From Verrucomicrobiaceae bacterium (GTDB lineage Bacteria > Verrucomicrobiota > Verrucomicrobiia > Verrucomicrobiales > Verrucomicrobiaceae), in contig CANGYJ010000015.1 in assembly GCA_947458455.1 (NCBI GenBank), forward strand, positions 51,881 to 115,880: a stretch of 64,000 bases of DNA, read 5' to 3'. The notes under the pieces are model-generated. The model saw nothing but the letters and a program-made list of their open reading frames with translations, searched no databases and was not told where the DNA came from. Below, piece by piece: positions 7,634-16,108 of this stretch. Position numbers and translations under genes: made by a program. Position 1 is the first letter of the stretch, and each line of letters begins with the position of its first letter.

Positions 7634-8179
7634 TTAGGTCTCCGCGAGGCCGCGGGCCATGACGACTTTGCCGGTGCGGACGGTTTCGACGATGTCGAAT
7701 TTGCCGAGGAGGCGCAGGGCGGCGTCGAGCTTGTCGGTGTTGCCGCTGATGAGGGCGATGAGGCTGTCTTCCTGGAGATCGACGGTCTTGCCGGCGTAGT
7801 GCTCGATGATCTGGAGGATCTCGGTGCGGTCTGCGGCGCTGGCGGCGACTTTGATGAGGACCATTTCCTTGGAGACGGCGTCGCGATCCGTGTGCTCGAT
7901 GCAGTGGATGACGTCGATGAGCTTGTTCACCTGCATGATGATCTGGTGCAGGCCTTCGGGATGACCACTGATGCCGATGGTCATGCGGCTGAAGCGCGGA
8001 TCACGCGTCTGGGAGACGACGAGGGACTCGATGTTGAACCCGCGACGGCTGAAGACGGCGCAGATGCGGCCGAGGACGCCGGGCTGGTTGTTCACCATGA
8101 CGCTGAGCGTGTGGATGTTGATGATGTCCGCCTGCGGAGCGGGCTTTTTGTCGGTGGTGGCGGTGATTTTGTCGCTCAT
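7634..8179 (-). CDS. ilvN: Acetolactate synthase small (regulatory) subunit
   Basis: 181 residues. An ACT domain at about residues 20-95 (HTLSVMVNNQPGVLGRI, FSRRGFNIESL, SRMTIGISG) is followed by the typical ALS small-subunit C-terminal domain (LIKVAA, RTEILQIIEHYAGKTVDL). It binds IlvB, stimulates it and confers valine feedback inhibition in branched-chain amino-acid synthesis. In most genomes it follows ilvB directly; here a DNA methyltransferase is between them. It starts 12 bases after the methyltransferase stop, which suggests co-transcription. Confidence 0.95.
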   Translation of the reverse strand: MSDKITATTDKKPAPQADIINIHTLSVMVNNQPGVLGRICAVFSRRGFNIESLVVSQTRDPRFSRMTIGISGHPEGLHQIIMQVNKLIDVIHCIEHTDRDAVSKEMVLIKVAASAADRTEILQIIEHYAGKTVDLQEDSLIALISGNTDKLDAALRLLGKFDIVETVRTGKVVMARGLAET

Positions 8180-8191
8180 GGTCTTGTCAGG

Positions 8192-8983
8192 TTAGTTTTT
8201 GGATTTTGAAGTGGGTGTCTTGAGGCGGGCTCGGGCGATTTTGAGGTAGTTCGAGTCTTTTTCGATGCCGAGCCACTTGCGCAGGAGTTTCTTGGCGGAA
8301 GCGGCGGTGGTGCCGGAGCCGAGGAAGGGATCGAGGACGAGGTCGCCCGCATCGGTGGAGCTTGAAATGAGCTTTTCGATGAGGTCGATGGGCTTTTGAG
8401 AAGGGTGGCCGCACTTTTCCTTCGAGTTCCCTTTCAAACTAGGCACGCGGAGGATGTTCGTGGCGAACTTTCCGGCTTCGAGATGAGCTTTGCGGGCCTT
8501 TTTATTCTTGTATCGAGGATCCCGGAGATACTCGGCGATGGTGGCGCGGTCATAGGGCACGCGCACGGCATCCTTGTTGAACTTCACGTCACCGCTTTTA
8601 CGCAGGACGAGGATCATCTCGTATTGCGGGGTATAGCTGTCGCGGCGCTCGTTGTAGCCCACGGCACGATCCCAGATGATGAGATCGTGAAACTGGTGCT
8701 GCTGGGCGAGGCGTGACATGAGGTGGAGGAAGGTGTGCTCGCGCTTTCCTAACTGGCCGAAGATGAAGCAGAGGCCGTCATCGCGCAGGACGCGCATGGA
8801 TTCGGCGACCCACGCCTCGCACCAGGCGAGGTAATCGGCGGCTGTTTTCCATTGGGTGTCCCAGGCTTCATCTTCGAGAACGTTAAAGTAAGGTGGATCG
8901 GCGATGATGGACTGTGCGCAGGCTGCGGGGAGCTTTTTCAACTCGGCGAGAGCGTCGCCTTGGATGATGCGGTTGGTTTTCAT
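8192..8983 (-). CDS. Orphan site-specific DNA methyltransferase (N6-adenine/N4-cytosine, DPPY type)
   Basis: 263 residues, starting at MKTNRIIQGDAL. The catalytic motif IV, DPPY, lies near residue 30 and the AdoMet-binding motif DPFLGSGTT near residue 220, so the order is catalytic first, as in the beta class that includes CcrM. The target-recognition region in between (YNERRDSYTPQYEMIL, GHPSQKP) fits a type II-like modification enzyme. No restriction endonuclease is adjacent, so it is a solitary methylase. It lies between ilvB and ilvN on the same strand with short gaps (45 and 12 bases). The target sequence cannot be read from the protein by eye. Confidence 0.9.
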   Translation of the reverse strand: MKTNRIIQGDALAELKKLPAACAQSIIADPPYFNVLEDEAWDTQWKTAADYLAWCEAWVAESMRVLRDDGLCFIFGQLGKREHTFLHLMSRLAQQHQFHDLIIWDRAVGYNERRDSYTPQYEMILVLRKSGDVKFNKDAVRVPYDRATIAEYLRDPRYKNKKARKAHLEAGKFATNILRVPSLKGNSKEKCGHPSQKPIDLIEKLISSSTDAGDLVLDPFLGSGTTAASAKKLLRKWLGIEKDSNYLKIARARLKTPTSKSKN

Positions 8984-8999
8984 CGGGCCGTGCAAAGAA

Positions 9000-9022
9000 G
9001 CGGACAGGAGTGTCCGCGCTCC
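9000..9022. repeat. Single palindrome H between ilvB and the methyltransferase
   Basis: GCGGACA-GGAG-TGTCCGC (7-bp stem, 9000-9017) followed by GCTCC. It resembles the other short hairpins here, has no U-run on either side, and so is not an ordinary terminator. Confidence 0.5.
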
Positions 9023-9028
9023 CTTCGA

Positions 9029-10756
9029 TTAGGTCGAACCGGTGGGTTTCTCCATTTTCGTCTTCGGCGTCTCGGTAAGCATGTCTTCGAGGGCGGCTCC
9101 GGCGGGGATCATGGGGAAGACGTTTTCGAGCTTGATGCACTCGGCTTCGATGATGCAGGGGCCGTCGTTGTAATCGAGGGCCTGCTGGAGGATGCGCTCG
9201 ACGTCAGCCGGGCGGCGGATGTGCCAGCCTTTGATGCCGTAAGCTTCACCGAGCTTCACGAAGTCAGGGTTGCCGATGAGATCGACGCCGCTTTCGCGGT
9301 TTTCGAAGAAGAGCTCCTGCCACTGGCGGACCATGCCGAGGTAGCTGTTGTTGAGGATCAAAATTTTGATCGGCAGCTTGTGAATCGCGGCGGTGGCGAG
9401 TTCAAACAGGGTCATCTGGAAGCCGCCGTCACCTGAGATGGAGACGACAAGCTTGTCCGGGCAGGCGAGCTGGGCACCGATGGCAGCGGGGAAACCGAAG
9501 CCCATCGTGCCGGCACCGCCGGAGCTGATCCAGTGGTAGCTGGAATCGTTCTTGTAGAACTGCGCGGCCCACATCTGGTGCTGGCCCACATCGGTGGTGA
9601 CGATGGCCTTGCCCTTGGAGAGCTGGTAGAGTTCATCAATGACCTGCTGCATGCGCAGACCGCCCTGTTTCTTATAGGCGAGGGGGAATTTCTTCTTGTA
9701 GCCATCGAGATGCGCGAGCCAGTCTTCGGTGGGCAGCTTCTCGATGTGCGGGAGGAGATCGCTGAGAGCGGCTTTGGCGTCGCCTTTGATGGTGACGTCC
9801 ACTTTGATCATCTTGTTGAACTCCGCCGCGTCGATGTCGATGTGGATGAGCTTGGCATTGCGACCAAACATGTGCGGCTTGCCGATGATGCGGTCATCGA
9901 AGCGGGAGCCGACATTGAAGATGAGGTCGGCTTCGCAGATGGCTTTGTTGGCGTAAGCGGTGCCGTGCATGCCGAGCATGCCGAGGGACAGCGGATGCGT
10001 TTCGGGGAAGACGCCTTTGCCGAGCAAAGTGGTGGTCACCGGGCAGCCGAGGGTCTCGGCCATCATAAGCAGTTCCTTGTCCGCACGGGCGATCATCGCT
10101 CCCTGACCGGCGAGGATGATGGGGCGCTTGGCCTGGGAGAGCAGTCGGGCAGCTTCTTTAATACCGGCCTGATCAATTTTGAAGTTCTCCTCGGGGTGGT
10201 AGCCGGGCAGGTCCATCGGCTCGTCAAAGGTGCCGGTGAAGGGTCCTTGGCTGATGTCCTTCGGGATGTCGATGAGCACCGGGCCGGGACGGCCGGTGGT
10301 GGAGATATGATACGCCTCACGAGCGATGCGGGGCAGCGCATTGGAGCTTTTGACCAGGAAGTTGTGCTTCACGACGGGGGCCGTGATGTTGAAGATGTCC
10401 GCCTCTTGGAAGGCATCCTTCCCGAGCATCCAGGTGACCTGCTGACCGCAGAGGACGATCATCGGCACGCTGTCCATCTGCGCGGTCATGAGGCCGGTGA
10501 CGGTATTGCCAGCGCCGGGGCCGGAGGTGACGAGAACCACAGCGGGCTTGCCGGTGGCACGGGCATAGCCATCGGCCATGTGAACAGCGCCCTGCTCGTG
10601 GCGGACGAGGATGAACTTCATGTCCGTCTTGACCGTTTCGAGAGCGTCGAAGATCGGGATCGCCGCGCCGCCGGAGTAACCGAAGATGTATTCGATGCCG
10701 AGGTCGGCGAGAGTTTTGATGAGGGCTTGAGCGCCGTCCATTTTTTGCTGACTCAT
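9029..10756 (-). CDS. ilvB: Acetolactate synthase large (catalytic) subunit
   Basis: 575 residues. I chose MSQQKMDGAQALIKTLADLG as the start at 10756; it sets the usual N-terminus, whereas the open frame upstream reads non-coding sequence. The TPP-activating glutamate is in HEQGAVHMADGYARATGKP, and the TPP/Mg binding motif is GDGGFQM with a following NNSYLGMVRQWQELF. It condenses pyruvate (or pyruvate with 2-oxobutyrate) in the first common step of valine, leucine and isoleucine synthesis. It leads the ilvB-methyltransferase-ilvN run. The 159-base leader contains a 9-bp hairpin (10823-10847), but I see no clear leader peptide. Confidence 0.96.
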   Translation of the reverse strand: MSQQKMDGAQALIKTLADLGIEYIFGYSGGAAIPIFDALETVKTDMKFILVRHEQGAVHMADGYARATGKPAVVLVTSGPGAGNTVTGLMTAQMDSVPMIVLCGQQVTWMLGKDAFQEADIFNITAPVVKHNFLVKSSNALPRIAREAYHISTTGRPGPVLIDIPKDISQGPFTGTFDEPMDLPGYHPEENFKIDQAGIKEAARLLSQAKRPIILAGQGAMIARADKELLMMAETLGCPVTTTLLGKGVFPETHPLSLGMLGMHGTAYANKAICEADLIFNVGSRFDDRIIGKPHMFGRNAKLIHIDIDAAEFNKMIKVDVTIKGDAKAALSDLLPHIEKLPTEDWLAHLDGYKKKFPLAYKKQGGLRMQQVIDELYQLSKGKAIVTTDVGQHQMWAAQFYKNDSSYHWISSGGAGTMGFGFPAAIGAQLACPDKLVVSISGDGGFQMTLFELATAAIHKLPIKILILNNSYLGMVRQWQELFFENRESGVDLIGNPDFVKLGEAYGIKGWHIRRPADVERILQQALDYNDGPCIIEAECIKLENVFPMIPAGAALEDMLTETPKTKMEKPTGST

Positions 10757-10822
10757 GGTTTTGGGTGTGAAAATTGGTATTTCGAACACCAAAGTGGGGT
10801 CAAAGGTCAAAATGGCAAGGTG

Positions 10823-10849
10823 AAGTTTGCCTGATTTTGGCAAACTTTT
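10823..10849. promoter_or_regulatory. Hairpin in the leader region of ilvB
   Basis: AAGTTTGCC (10823-10831) pairs with GGCAAACTT (10839-10847), with a 7-base loop, 67 bases upstream of the ilvB start. The T-run follows on the plus strand only, so on the ilv transcript it is a stem without a terminator tail. It might be a leader structure; this is speculative. Confidence 0.3.
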
Positions 10850-10915
10850 GGTTTTTGAGTCGGTCCACGATTTAAAAATGGACGTTTTTGACCCGAATGA
10901 CCGGATTGACGTGGG

Positions 10916-13531
10916 TCAATCGATGTAAAGCAGAGCATTGCTGCTCATCAGGGCGTGGCAGAGGGCGGTGAGGCCGAGAAAGGCCGGGTCGCCGGGGGTT
11001 TTGGAGGTGGGACCGGCGGACTCGAGGGGCGTGGGGTTGGCCTGATAGAAGGCTGTCTGAGCCTGCACAAACTCGACGCTATGCTGCACATCGGATTCCG
11101 AGGGCGGTTTGCCATGCACCAGCTTCCACGCGAGGCGCACCTGATCCGGCGAGTCCTTGCCGCCCTCGCTTTGCACCCGCTGGGCGAACTGCTGGGCATG
11201 CACTCGCATGATGGCGCTATTCATGAGCAGGAGGCTCTGCGGGCTGACGGTGGTGACGGAGCGGGCATCGCAGTTCGGCTCCATGATGGGGGCGTCAAAG
11301 GTGGCGAACATCTCCAGCGGGCGTGAGCGGCGGGCCTGGATGTAGATACTGCGGCGGAACTCCTCGCCGTTGAGGGGAATGATTTTGCCAGAGGGCCGGC
11401 CTGCGGTGTCCGTCGTGTCGATGCCGATAACCACCCGCCCCTCCTCGTTCTGCATCACCGGCACGGGCGCACCGCCGATCTTCGGGTTCAATTTCCCACT
11501 GAGAGCCAGCAGCGAATCCCGCAGCGTCTCCGCCTCCAGACGTCGCACGTTCATGCGGCTGAGCAGCGTGTTGTCGGGGTCGATCAAATCTCGCTTTTCA
11601 TCCCGCGTGGAGGCCTGGCGGTAGGTGCGAGAGGTCATGATCTGGCGGTGGAGCTGCTTCAGGCTCCAGCCGTTGCGCATGAACTCCGCGGCCATCCAAT
11701 CGAGCAGCTCGGGATGCGTTGGCTGGCTGCCGAGCTGGCCGAAATCGCCGGGACTGGCGACGATGCCTTTGCCGAAATGATGCATCCACACGCGGTTCAC
11801 CATGACGCGGGCCAGCAGCGGGTGTTTGCCATCGGTCAAAGCGTTGGCGAAAGCGAGGCGGCGACCGGTGGTGGCGAGCTTCGGATCTTTTTCCAGCAGC
11901 TCGACCTTCCGATGCGCGGCGAGCACCGTGAGTTCACTGGGGTTCACTTTGTCTTTCGGTTGGTCGTGGTTGCCGCGATTGAAGATGAAGGTGGCCGGGA
12001 TGAGTTCCGGCTTGGCCTTCGGCAGCTCGGTGAAGGCATGCACGAACTCCTCCACGGGCTTCTTCGCCCGCAAGGCCGTCGCTTCCTCGATCATCTTCTT
12101 CAACGTGTCGGCATGCTTCGTTTTATACGTCGTGTCGTAAAGGTAGAGCGAGCCGGCGCTGAGTTGATTGATGCGCGGCCAGGCTTTGAGAAGCTTCGTT
12201 TGATCAGCGGTGCGCTTCTTGGCTTCGGTGCGGTAGGCGCTGCGCAGAGCCTCACGATCCTTCTCCGGAGCTTTCGTGAGTTCCTTGTCCAGCACCTCGG
12301 CGATGAATTCCTCCTGCTTCACCAAGCGGGCCGCATCGAGCTTCTTCGCCTCGACCTCGATCTTCGCGGACTCGGCCGCCTGAGCATCCGTGAGCAGCGA
12401 AACGAGCCTGCCCGGCGTGCTGCGCCATGCCTTCGTATCAAAACCGGGCTCAAACACGGCCCGCAGCCGGTAATAATCCGCCTGTGAGATCGGATCGTAG
12501 CGATGATCATGGCATTGAGCGCAGCCGATGGTGAGACCGTAGAGCGAGGTGCCCACCATCTTGATCGTATCAGCGATGTTCGCGTTCTGCGTGGCCGCGT
12601 CATTCATCTCGCCAGTGCCGTTGGGGGACATGCGGAGGAAACCGGTGGCGGCAAGCTTCTCGATGGCATCGGCGGAGAGGTTTTTATAGGGCTGCGGAAC
12701 CATTTCATCGCCCGCGAGCTGCTCCCTTACGAACTGGTCGAAGGGTTTATCCTTGTTCAGCGCCTGGATGACATAGTCACGATACTTCCAGGCCCATTTA
12801 CGCTCGAGGTCCTTTTCGCCAAAGCCCTCGCTGTCCGCATAACCGGCCGCATCCAGCCAGTGGCGCCCCCAGCGTTCGCCATAGTGCGGCGAGGCGAGGA
12901 GGCGGTCGATGAGAGCGAGCACGGCGGCTTCGGGATCACGAATCGAATCGGCCACAAAGGCCTCCACCTCCTGCGGCGTGGGCGGCAGGCCCAAAAGATC
13001 AAAACTCGCCCGGCGGATGAAAATCACCGGATCGGCCTCGCGGGAGAAAGAGAGGCCTTTTTCGGTCAATTTGGCCTCGATGAAGGCATCGAGGCTCTTT
13101 TTGGCCTGCGTCGAAATCGGCTGAAGTGACCACCACGCTCGTTCTTCATCGGTGAAGGCATGTTCAGGCCCCAGCTTCTCTGGCTCAGGGCGGGCGGTCT
13201 TTGCGCCGGCGGCGATCCATTGCTCCAGGATGGCAATGTCGCGGTCTTTGAGCTTCGTTTTGCCCTTTGGCATCTCGCCGGCCTTCACCAGCTCGATGAG
13301 ATGGCTTTTCGCGGCATCACCCGGAATGATCGCCGGGCCGCTTTCGCCGCCTTTTTGAATGAAACGGGCCAGCCGCACATCGAGGCCGCCTTTGGTCTCA
13401 CCCTCTTCACCGTGGCAGTGAAAGCAGTTCGCCTTCAAAATCGGGCGTACATCCTTTTCAAAGGTCAAAGCACCTCCGGCAGCCCAGGCGGGAGCGGAAG
13501 AGAGTGTGGCGAGAAGAAGGTGGCGGAGCAT
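10916..13531 (-). CDS. Exported PSCyt1 / DUF1549 / DUF1553 (PSD1) cytochrome-type protein
   Basis: 871 residues from MLRHLLLATLSSAPAWAAG, a clear signal peptide. A class-I c-type haem site, CFHCH, lies at residues 36-40 with a possible Met ligand in MPKGKTKLKD (planctomycete cytochrome C domain PSCyt1). DUF1549 (PSCyt2) follows at about 150-350 and DUF1553 (PSD1) at about 560-820 (RVMVNRVWMHHFGKGIV, MNVRRLEAETLRDSLL). The family is abundant in planctomycetes and verrucomicrobia and has been linked to sulfated-polysaccharide use, but its biochemistry is not established. Such genes usually precede a DUF1501 gene; none is present here, the next gene being ilvB. Confidence 0.92.
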   Translation of the reverse strand: MLRHLLLATLSSAPAWAAGGALTFEKDVRPILKANCFHCHGEEGETKGGLDVRLARFIQKGGESGPAIIPGDAAKSHLIELVKAGEMPKGKTKLKDRDIAILEQWIAAGAKTARPEPEKLGPEHAFTDEERAWWSLQPISTQAKKSLDAFIEAKLTEKGLSFSREADPVIFIRRASFDLLGLPPTPQEVEAFVADSIRDPEAAVLALIDRLLASPHYGERWGRHWLDAAGYADSEGFGEKDLERKWAWKYRDYVIQALNKDKPFDQFVREQLAGDEMVPQPYKNLSADAIEKLAATGFLRMSPNGTGEMNDAATQNANIADTIKMVGTSLYGLTIGCAQCHDHRYDPISQADYYRLRAVFEPGFDTKAWRSTPGRLVSLLTDAQAAESAKIEVEAKKLDAARLVKQEEFIAEVLDKELTKAPEKDREALRSAYRTEAKKRTADQTKLLKAWPRINQLSAGSLYLYDTTYKTKHADTLKKMIEEATALRAKKPVEEFVHAFTELPKAKPELIPATFIFNRGNHDQPKDKVNPSELTVLAAHRKVELLEKDPKLATTGRRLAFANALTDGKHPLLARVMVNRVWMHHFGKGIVASPGDFGQLGSQPTHPELLDWMAAEFMRNGWSLKQLHRQIMTSRTYRQASTRDEKRDLIDPDNTLLSRMNVRRLEAETLRDSLLALSGKLNPKIGGAPVPVMQNEEGRVVIGIDTTDTAGRPSGKIIPLNGEEFRRSIYIQARRSRPLEMFATFDAPIMEPNCDARSVTTVSPQSLLLMNSAIMRVHAQQFAQRVQSEGGKDSPDQVRLAWKLVHGKPPSESDVQHSVEFVQAQTAFYQANPTPLESAGPTSKTPGDPAFLGLTALCHALMSSNALLYID

Positions 13532-13582
13532 GCGCAAGGCATACGGGCCTGCGCTGGAGGCTCTTGCCAGCGTGAGGAAAGC

Positions 13583-13620
13583 AGAAAACAAAGATGCCCG
13601 GCGTGGAGGCCGGGCATCTT
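13583..13620 (-). terminator. Intrinsic terminator after the SPFH gene
   Basis: On the minus strand an 11-bp stem (AAGATGCCCGG with CCGGGCATCTT; plus-strand 13610-13620 and 13591-13601) is followed by TTGTTTTCT. It lies 28 bases after the SPFH stop and before the PSD1 gene. Confidence 0.85.
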
Positions 13621-13647
13621 GAAGAAGCGTGAATGGAAAGACCGCGC

Positions 13648-14727
13648 TTATTTGGCGAGGAACTCATCCAACGCCGCCTTGGTGATGCGGTATTGAGTGC
13701 CGATCTTCTTGGCCTTGATGTCGCCCGCCTCGATGGTGGCGATGACATCTGCCTCGGTCACGCCGAGCGTTTGAGCCACCTGAGCAGGCGTGAGGATATC
13801 GACAGCCGGAGCCGCGCCGGGAATCGGAGGTGGTGTGGCTCCTGGGATCGGCGGAGGCGTGGCACCACCAGCGGTATTGAAGACGCCCTGCGCCATCATT
13901 TGCTGCGCCATGCCAAAGCCCATCGCGATTTCCGCAGCGGCACCGGCAGGTCCGCCGCCGCCTTTGGCCATGCCCTCGGCCATCTGGAACTTCACATAGT
14001 CGTTCAGATTACCGATGGCGCCCATGCTGGAGCGCTTGTCGATGGCCTGCTCGACTTCTGGCGGCACGCTGGCGTTTTCGAGGACGAAGCTGGCAATCTC
14101 GATGCCGTATCTCGTCGTCGTGATCGGATTGATGATCGGCAGCAGCGCATCACCCAGCTCCGAGTAGCGGGTGGCGAGATCGAGCACGGGCACCTTGGCG
14201 GTGGCGAGAGCATCGGTGAAGACGCTGACGATGCGGCTGCGCATGGTATCGGCGAATTCATCGAGGCGGAAATGATGGTCAGAACCGGCCACCTCTTTGA
14301 GGAAGACTCGCGGATCGGTGATCTTGAAATCGAAGGTGCCAAAGGCACGCACGCGCACGATGCCGAAGTCCTGATCACGCATCATGATGGGATTGCTGGT
14401 GCCCCATTTGTTGCCGGTGAAAAGGCGGGTGGTGACGTAGTAGATATCCGCCTTGAAGGGGCTCTCGAAGCCATACTTCCAGCCTTTCAGCGTGGAGAGG
14501 ATGGGGATGTTATCGGTGATGAGGTCGTGCTTACCGGGCGTGAAGGTATCCCCGAACTGGCCGAGATACACAAACTGCGCCACCTGCGATTCACGCACGA
14601 TGAGCTGGGCGCCGCGTTTGATTTCCTTGTCCTCATCTGGAAAGCGCCAGGAGAGAGTGTCGCGTGAGTCGTCAGTCCACTGGATGATTTCCAGAAACTG
14701 ACCCTTGAGATAGTCCATGAGGCCCAT
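13648..14727 (-). CDS. SPFH-domain protein with C-terminal helix-turn-helix/excisionase-like domain
   Basis: 359 residues. Residues 1-250 are the SPFH/band-7-like 'virion core' form (GLMDYLKGQFLEIIQW, SWRFPDEDKEIKRGAQLIVRES), with no signal peptide or transmembrane anchor. An alanine/glycine-rich and PPPIPGA-repeat linker (about 250-305) leads to a short MerR/excisionase-type DNA-binding fold (LTPAQVAQTLGVTEADVIA ... GTQYRITKAALDEFL). In related genomes such proteins are often near zinc-ribbon membrane proteins; one is present at 27080-28150. Its job is unknown; a scaffold role is a guess from the SPFH fold. A single gene with its own terminator. Confidence 0.85.
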   Translation of the reverse strand: MGLMDYLKGQFLEIIQWTDDSRDTLSWRFPDEDKEIKRGAQLIVRESQVAQFVYLGQFGDTFTPGKHDLITDNIPILSTLKGWKYGFESPFKADIYYVTTRLFTGNKWGTSNPIMMRDQDFGIVRVRAFGTFDFKITDPRVFLKEVAGSDHHFRLDEFADTMRSRIVSVFTDALATAKVPVLDLATRYSELGDALLPIINPITTTRYGIEIASFVLENASVPPEVEQAIDKRSSMGAIGNLNDYVKFQMAEGMAKGGGGPAGAAAEIAMGFGMAQQMMAQGVFNTAGGATPPPIPGATPPPIPGAAPAVDILTPAQVAQTLGVTEADVIATIEAGDIKAKKIGTQYRITKAALDEFLAK

Positions 14728-14906
14728 AGTCGTGTGTGGTGTGAGTTTGTTGTGCGGCTGAAATCGCGAGCGGATTGTAGAGGCTCGCTTCCAACTGGCG
14801 AGCGTAATTCTGCGCCGATTTTTCAGGCGGGGAGATGCAGGAAATTCTCGCGAAAAGCTCGCGACATCGTGGCGATCCTCGCCTGCATGCGGCCCACTTC
14901 GCCCGC

Positions 14907-15662
14907 ATGAATCTTCATCTGCAAAAACATTCCGTCGTCATCATTGGAGCCGCCCGTGGTATTGGCCGTGCCATCGCCGAAGGCTTCCTCGCCGAGGGCT
15001 GCGAGGTGCGAGGCTTTGACCGGGATGCCAACGCCGATTTCATCACCGCAGGCGATGTGACCGATTACGAGGCGATGCAGGCCTTCGCCGCCAGTTTCGA
15101 GGCGGTGAACCATGTCATCTACTGCGCCGGCATCGGCTCCGGGAAGTTCGGCTTTCCGTTTTGGAATCTCTCACCTTCCGATTGGCCTCGCGTGCTACAG
15201 GTGAATCTCCTCGGGGCTGTCCACACGGCTCACGCCTTTGCTCCGAAGCTCGTCGAGCGAGGCAGCGGCAGCCTGCTCTTCCTCGTCAGCGTGGCCGGGC
15301 AGATGGGCTCGCAAACGGATCCGCCCTACAGCGCCTCCAAAGCGGCGCTGATCAATTTCATGCAATGCGCCGCGAAGGATCTCGGCCCTCACAACGTCCG
15401 CGTAAATGCCCTCGCCCCCGGCATGGTGAAGACCGAGTTAAACGAATCCATCTGGGCAGCCGGTCAAAAACTGCTACCCGAAGCGGAACGCCTTAGCTTC
15501 GATGATTGGGCCGCAGCCAAGATCAAGAAGGTCTCTCACCTCGGCCGCTGGCAGATGCCGGAGGAATATGCGGCCATGGCCTGCTTTCTCGCTTCCAATC
15601 ACGCCAAAAACATCACCGGCCAGACCTTGAACATCGACGGCGGCCAGGTAATGCACGCCTGA
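14907..15662 (+). CDS. Short-chain dehydrogenase/reductase (SDR)
   Basis: 251 residues. The NAD(P) motif is GAARGIGRAIAEGF near residue 15, followed by an acidic position in GFDRDANADF that favours NAD. The catalytic set is Ser in FLVSVAGQ and YSASK (Tyr-x3-Lys) near residue 155. The C-terminus NITGQTLNIDGGQVMHA is typical of classical SDRs. The substrate cannot be inferred. The start at 14907 places the first beta strand correctly. Its stop TGA overlaps the ATG of the next gene, so the two are probably translated together. Confidence 0.9.
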   Translation: MNLHLQKHSVVIIGAARGIGRAIAEGFLAEGCEVRGFDRDANADFITAGDVTDYEAMQAFAASFEAVNHVIYCAGIGSGKFGFPFWNLSPSDWPRVLQVNLLGAVHTAHAFAPKLVERGSGSLLFLVSVAGQMGSQTDPPYSASKAALINFMQCAAKDLGPHNVRVNALAPGMVKTELNESIWAAGQKLLPEAERLSFDDWAAAKIKKVSHLGRWQMPEEYAAMACFLASNHAKNITGQTLNIDGGQVMHA

Positions 15663-16096
15663 TGAGTGCCTCCTTACGCGCCTACCTTCTCGGTGCCCTG
15701 CTCCCGCTGCTGCTCGTCAGTTGTGGCAAACAGGAGGGCTATGAAATTCGCGGCGAGCAGGTGATCTGGTACAGTTGGCAGGGCGACGGATTGTGTGGCA
15801 AGTGGTCCGAGGGTGTGCTGACGGATTCGAAGGGCTTTGAGATCCTCCGGCGCCAAGGCTACGCCAGAACTCCTGCCTTTACCTATTGTGCGGGGCGGGA
15901 GATCAGCGGCTCGGACCCGGCCACCTTTCAGATCCTCGATAAACGCGAGGACATGGGCAAAGATGCAAAGCAGGTGTACCTCAAGGGCGGTGTGATCGAA
16001 GGCGCGGACCCGGCGACCTTTGTGGTGGACCCGAGCGACACTGAAAACGCCTCCGACAAGAACCGCCGCTATCGCTGTGGCGAGCCGGTGCCTTGA
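15662..16096 (+). CDS. DKNYY-family-like lipoprotein
   Basis: 144 residues. The start ATG at 15662 shares its A with the TGA of the SDR gene. A lipoprotein signal is clear: MSASLRAYLLGALLPLLLVSC with Cys as the lipidation site near residue 21. Two copies of a GADPATF-like repeat (ISGSDPATFQIL, IEGADPATFVV) beside KDAKQVYLKGG resemble the DKNYY repeat family of surface lipoproteins. Function unknown; probably anchored in the outer membrane. Confidence 0.7.
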   Translation: MSASLRAYLLGALLPLLLVSCGKQEGYEIRGEQVIWYSWQGDGLCGKWSEGVLTDSKGFEILRRQGYARTPAFTYCAGREISGSDPATFQILDKREDMGKDAKQVYLKGGVIEGADPATFVVDPSDTENASDKNRRYRCGEPVP

Positions 16097-16108
16097 TAGG
16101 CAGTGAAA

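Noticed and set aside
9533..10834. 433-codon open frame antisense to ilvB
   Set aside because: Reverse of ilvB; composition is that of a shadow frame.
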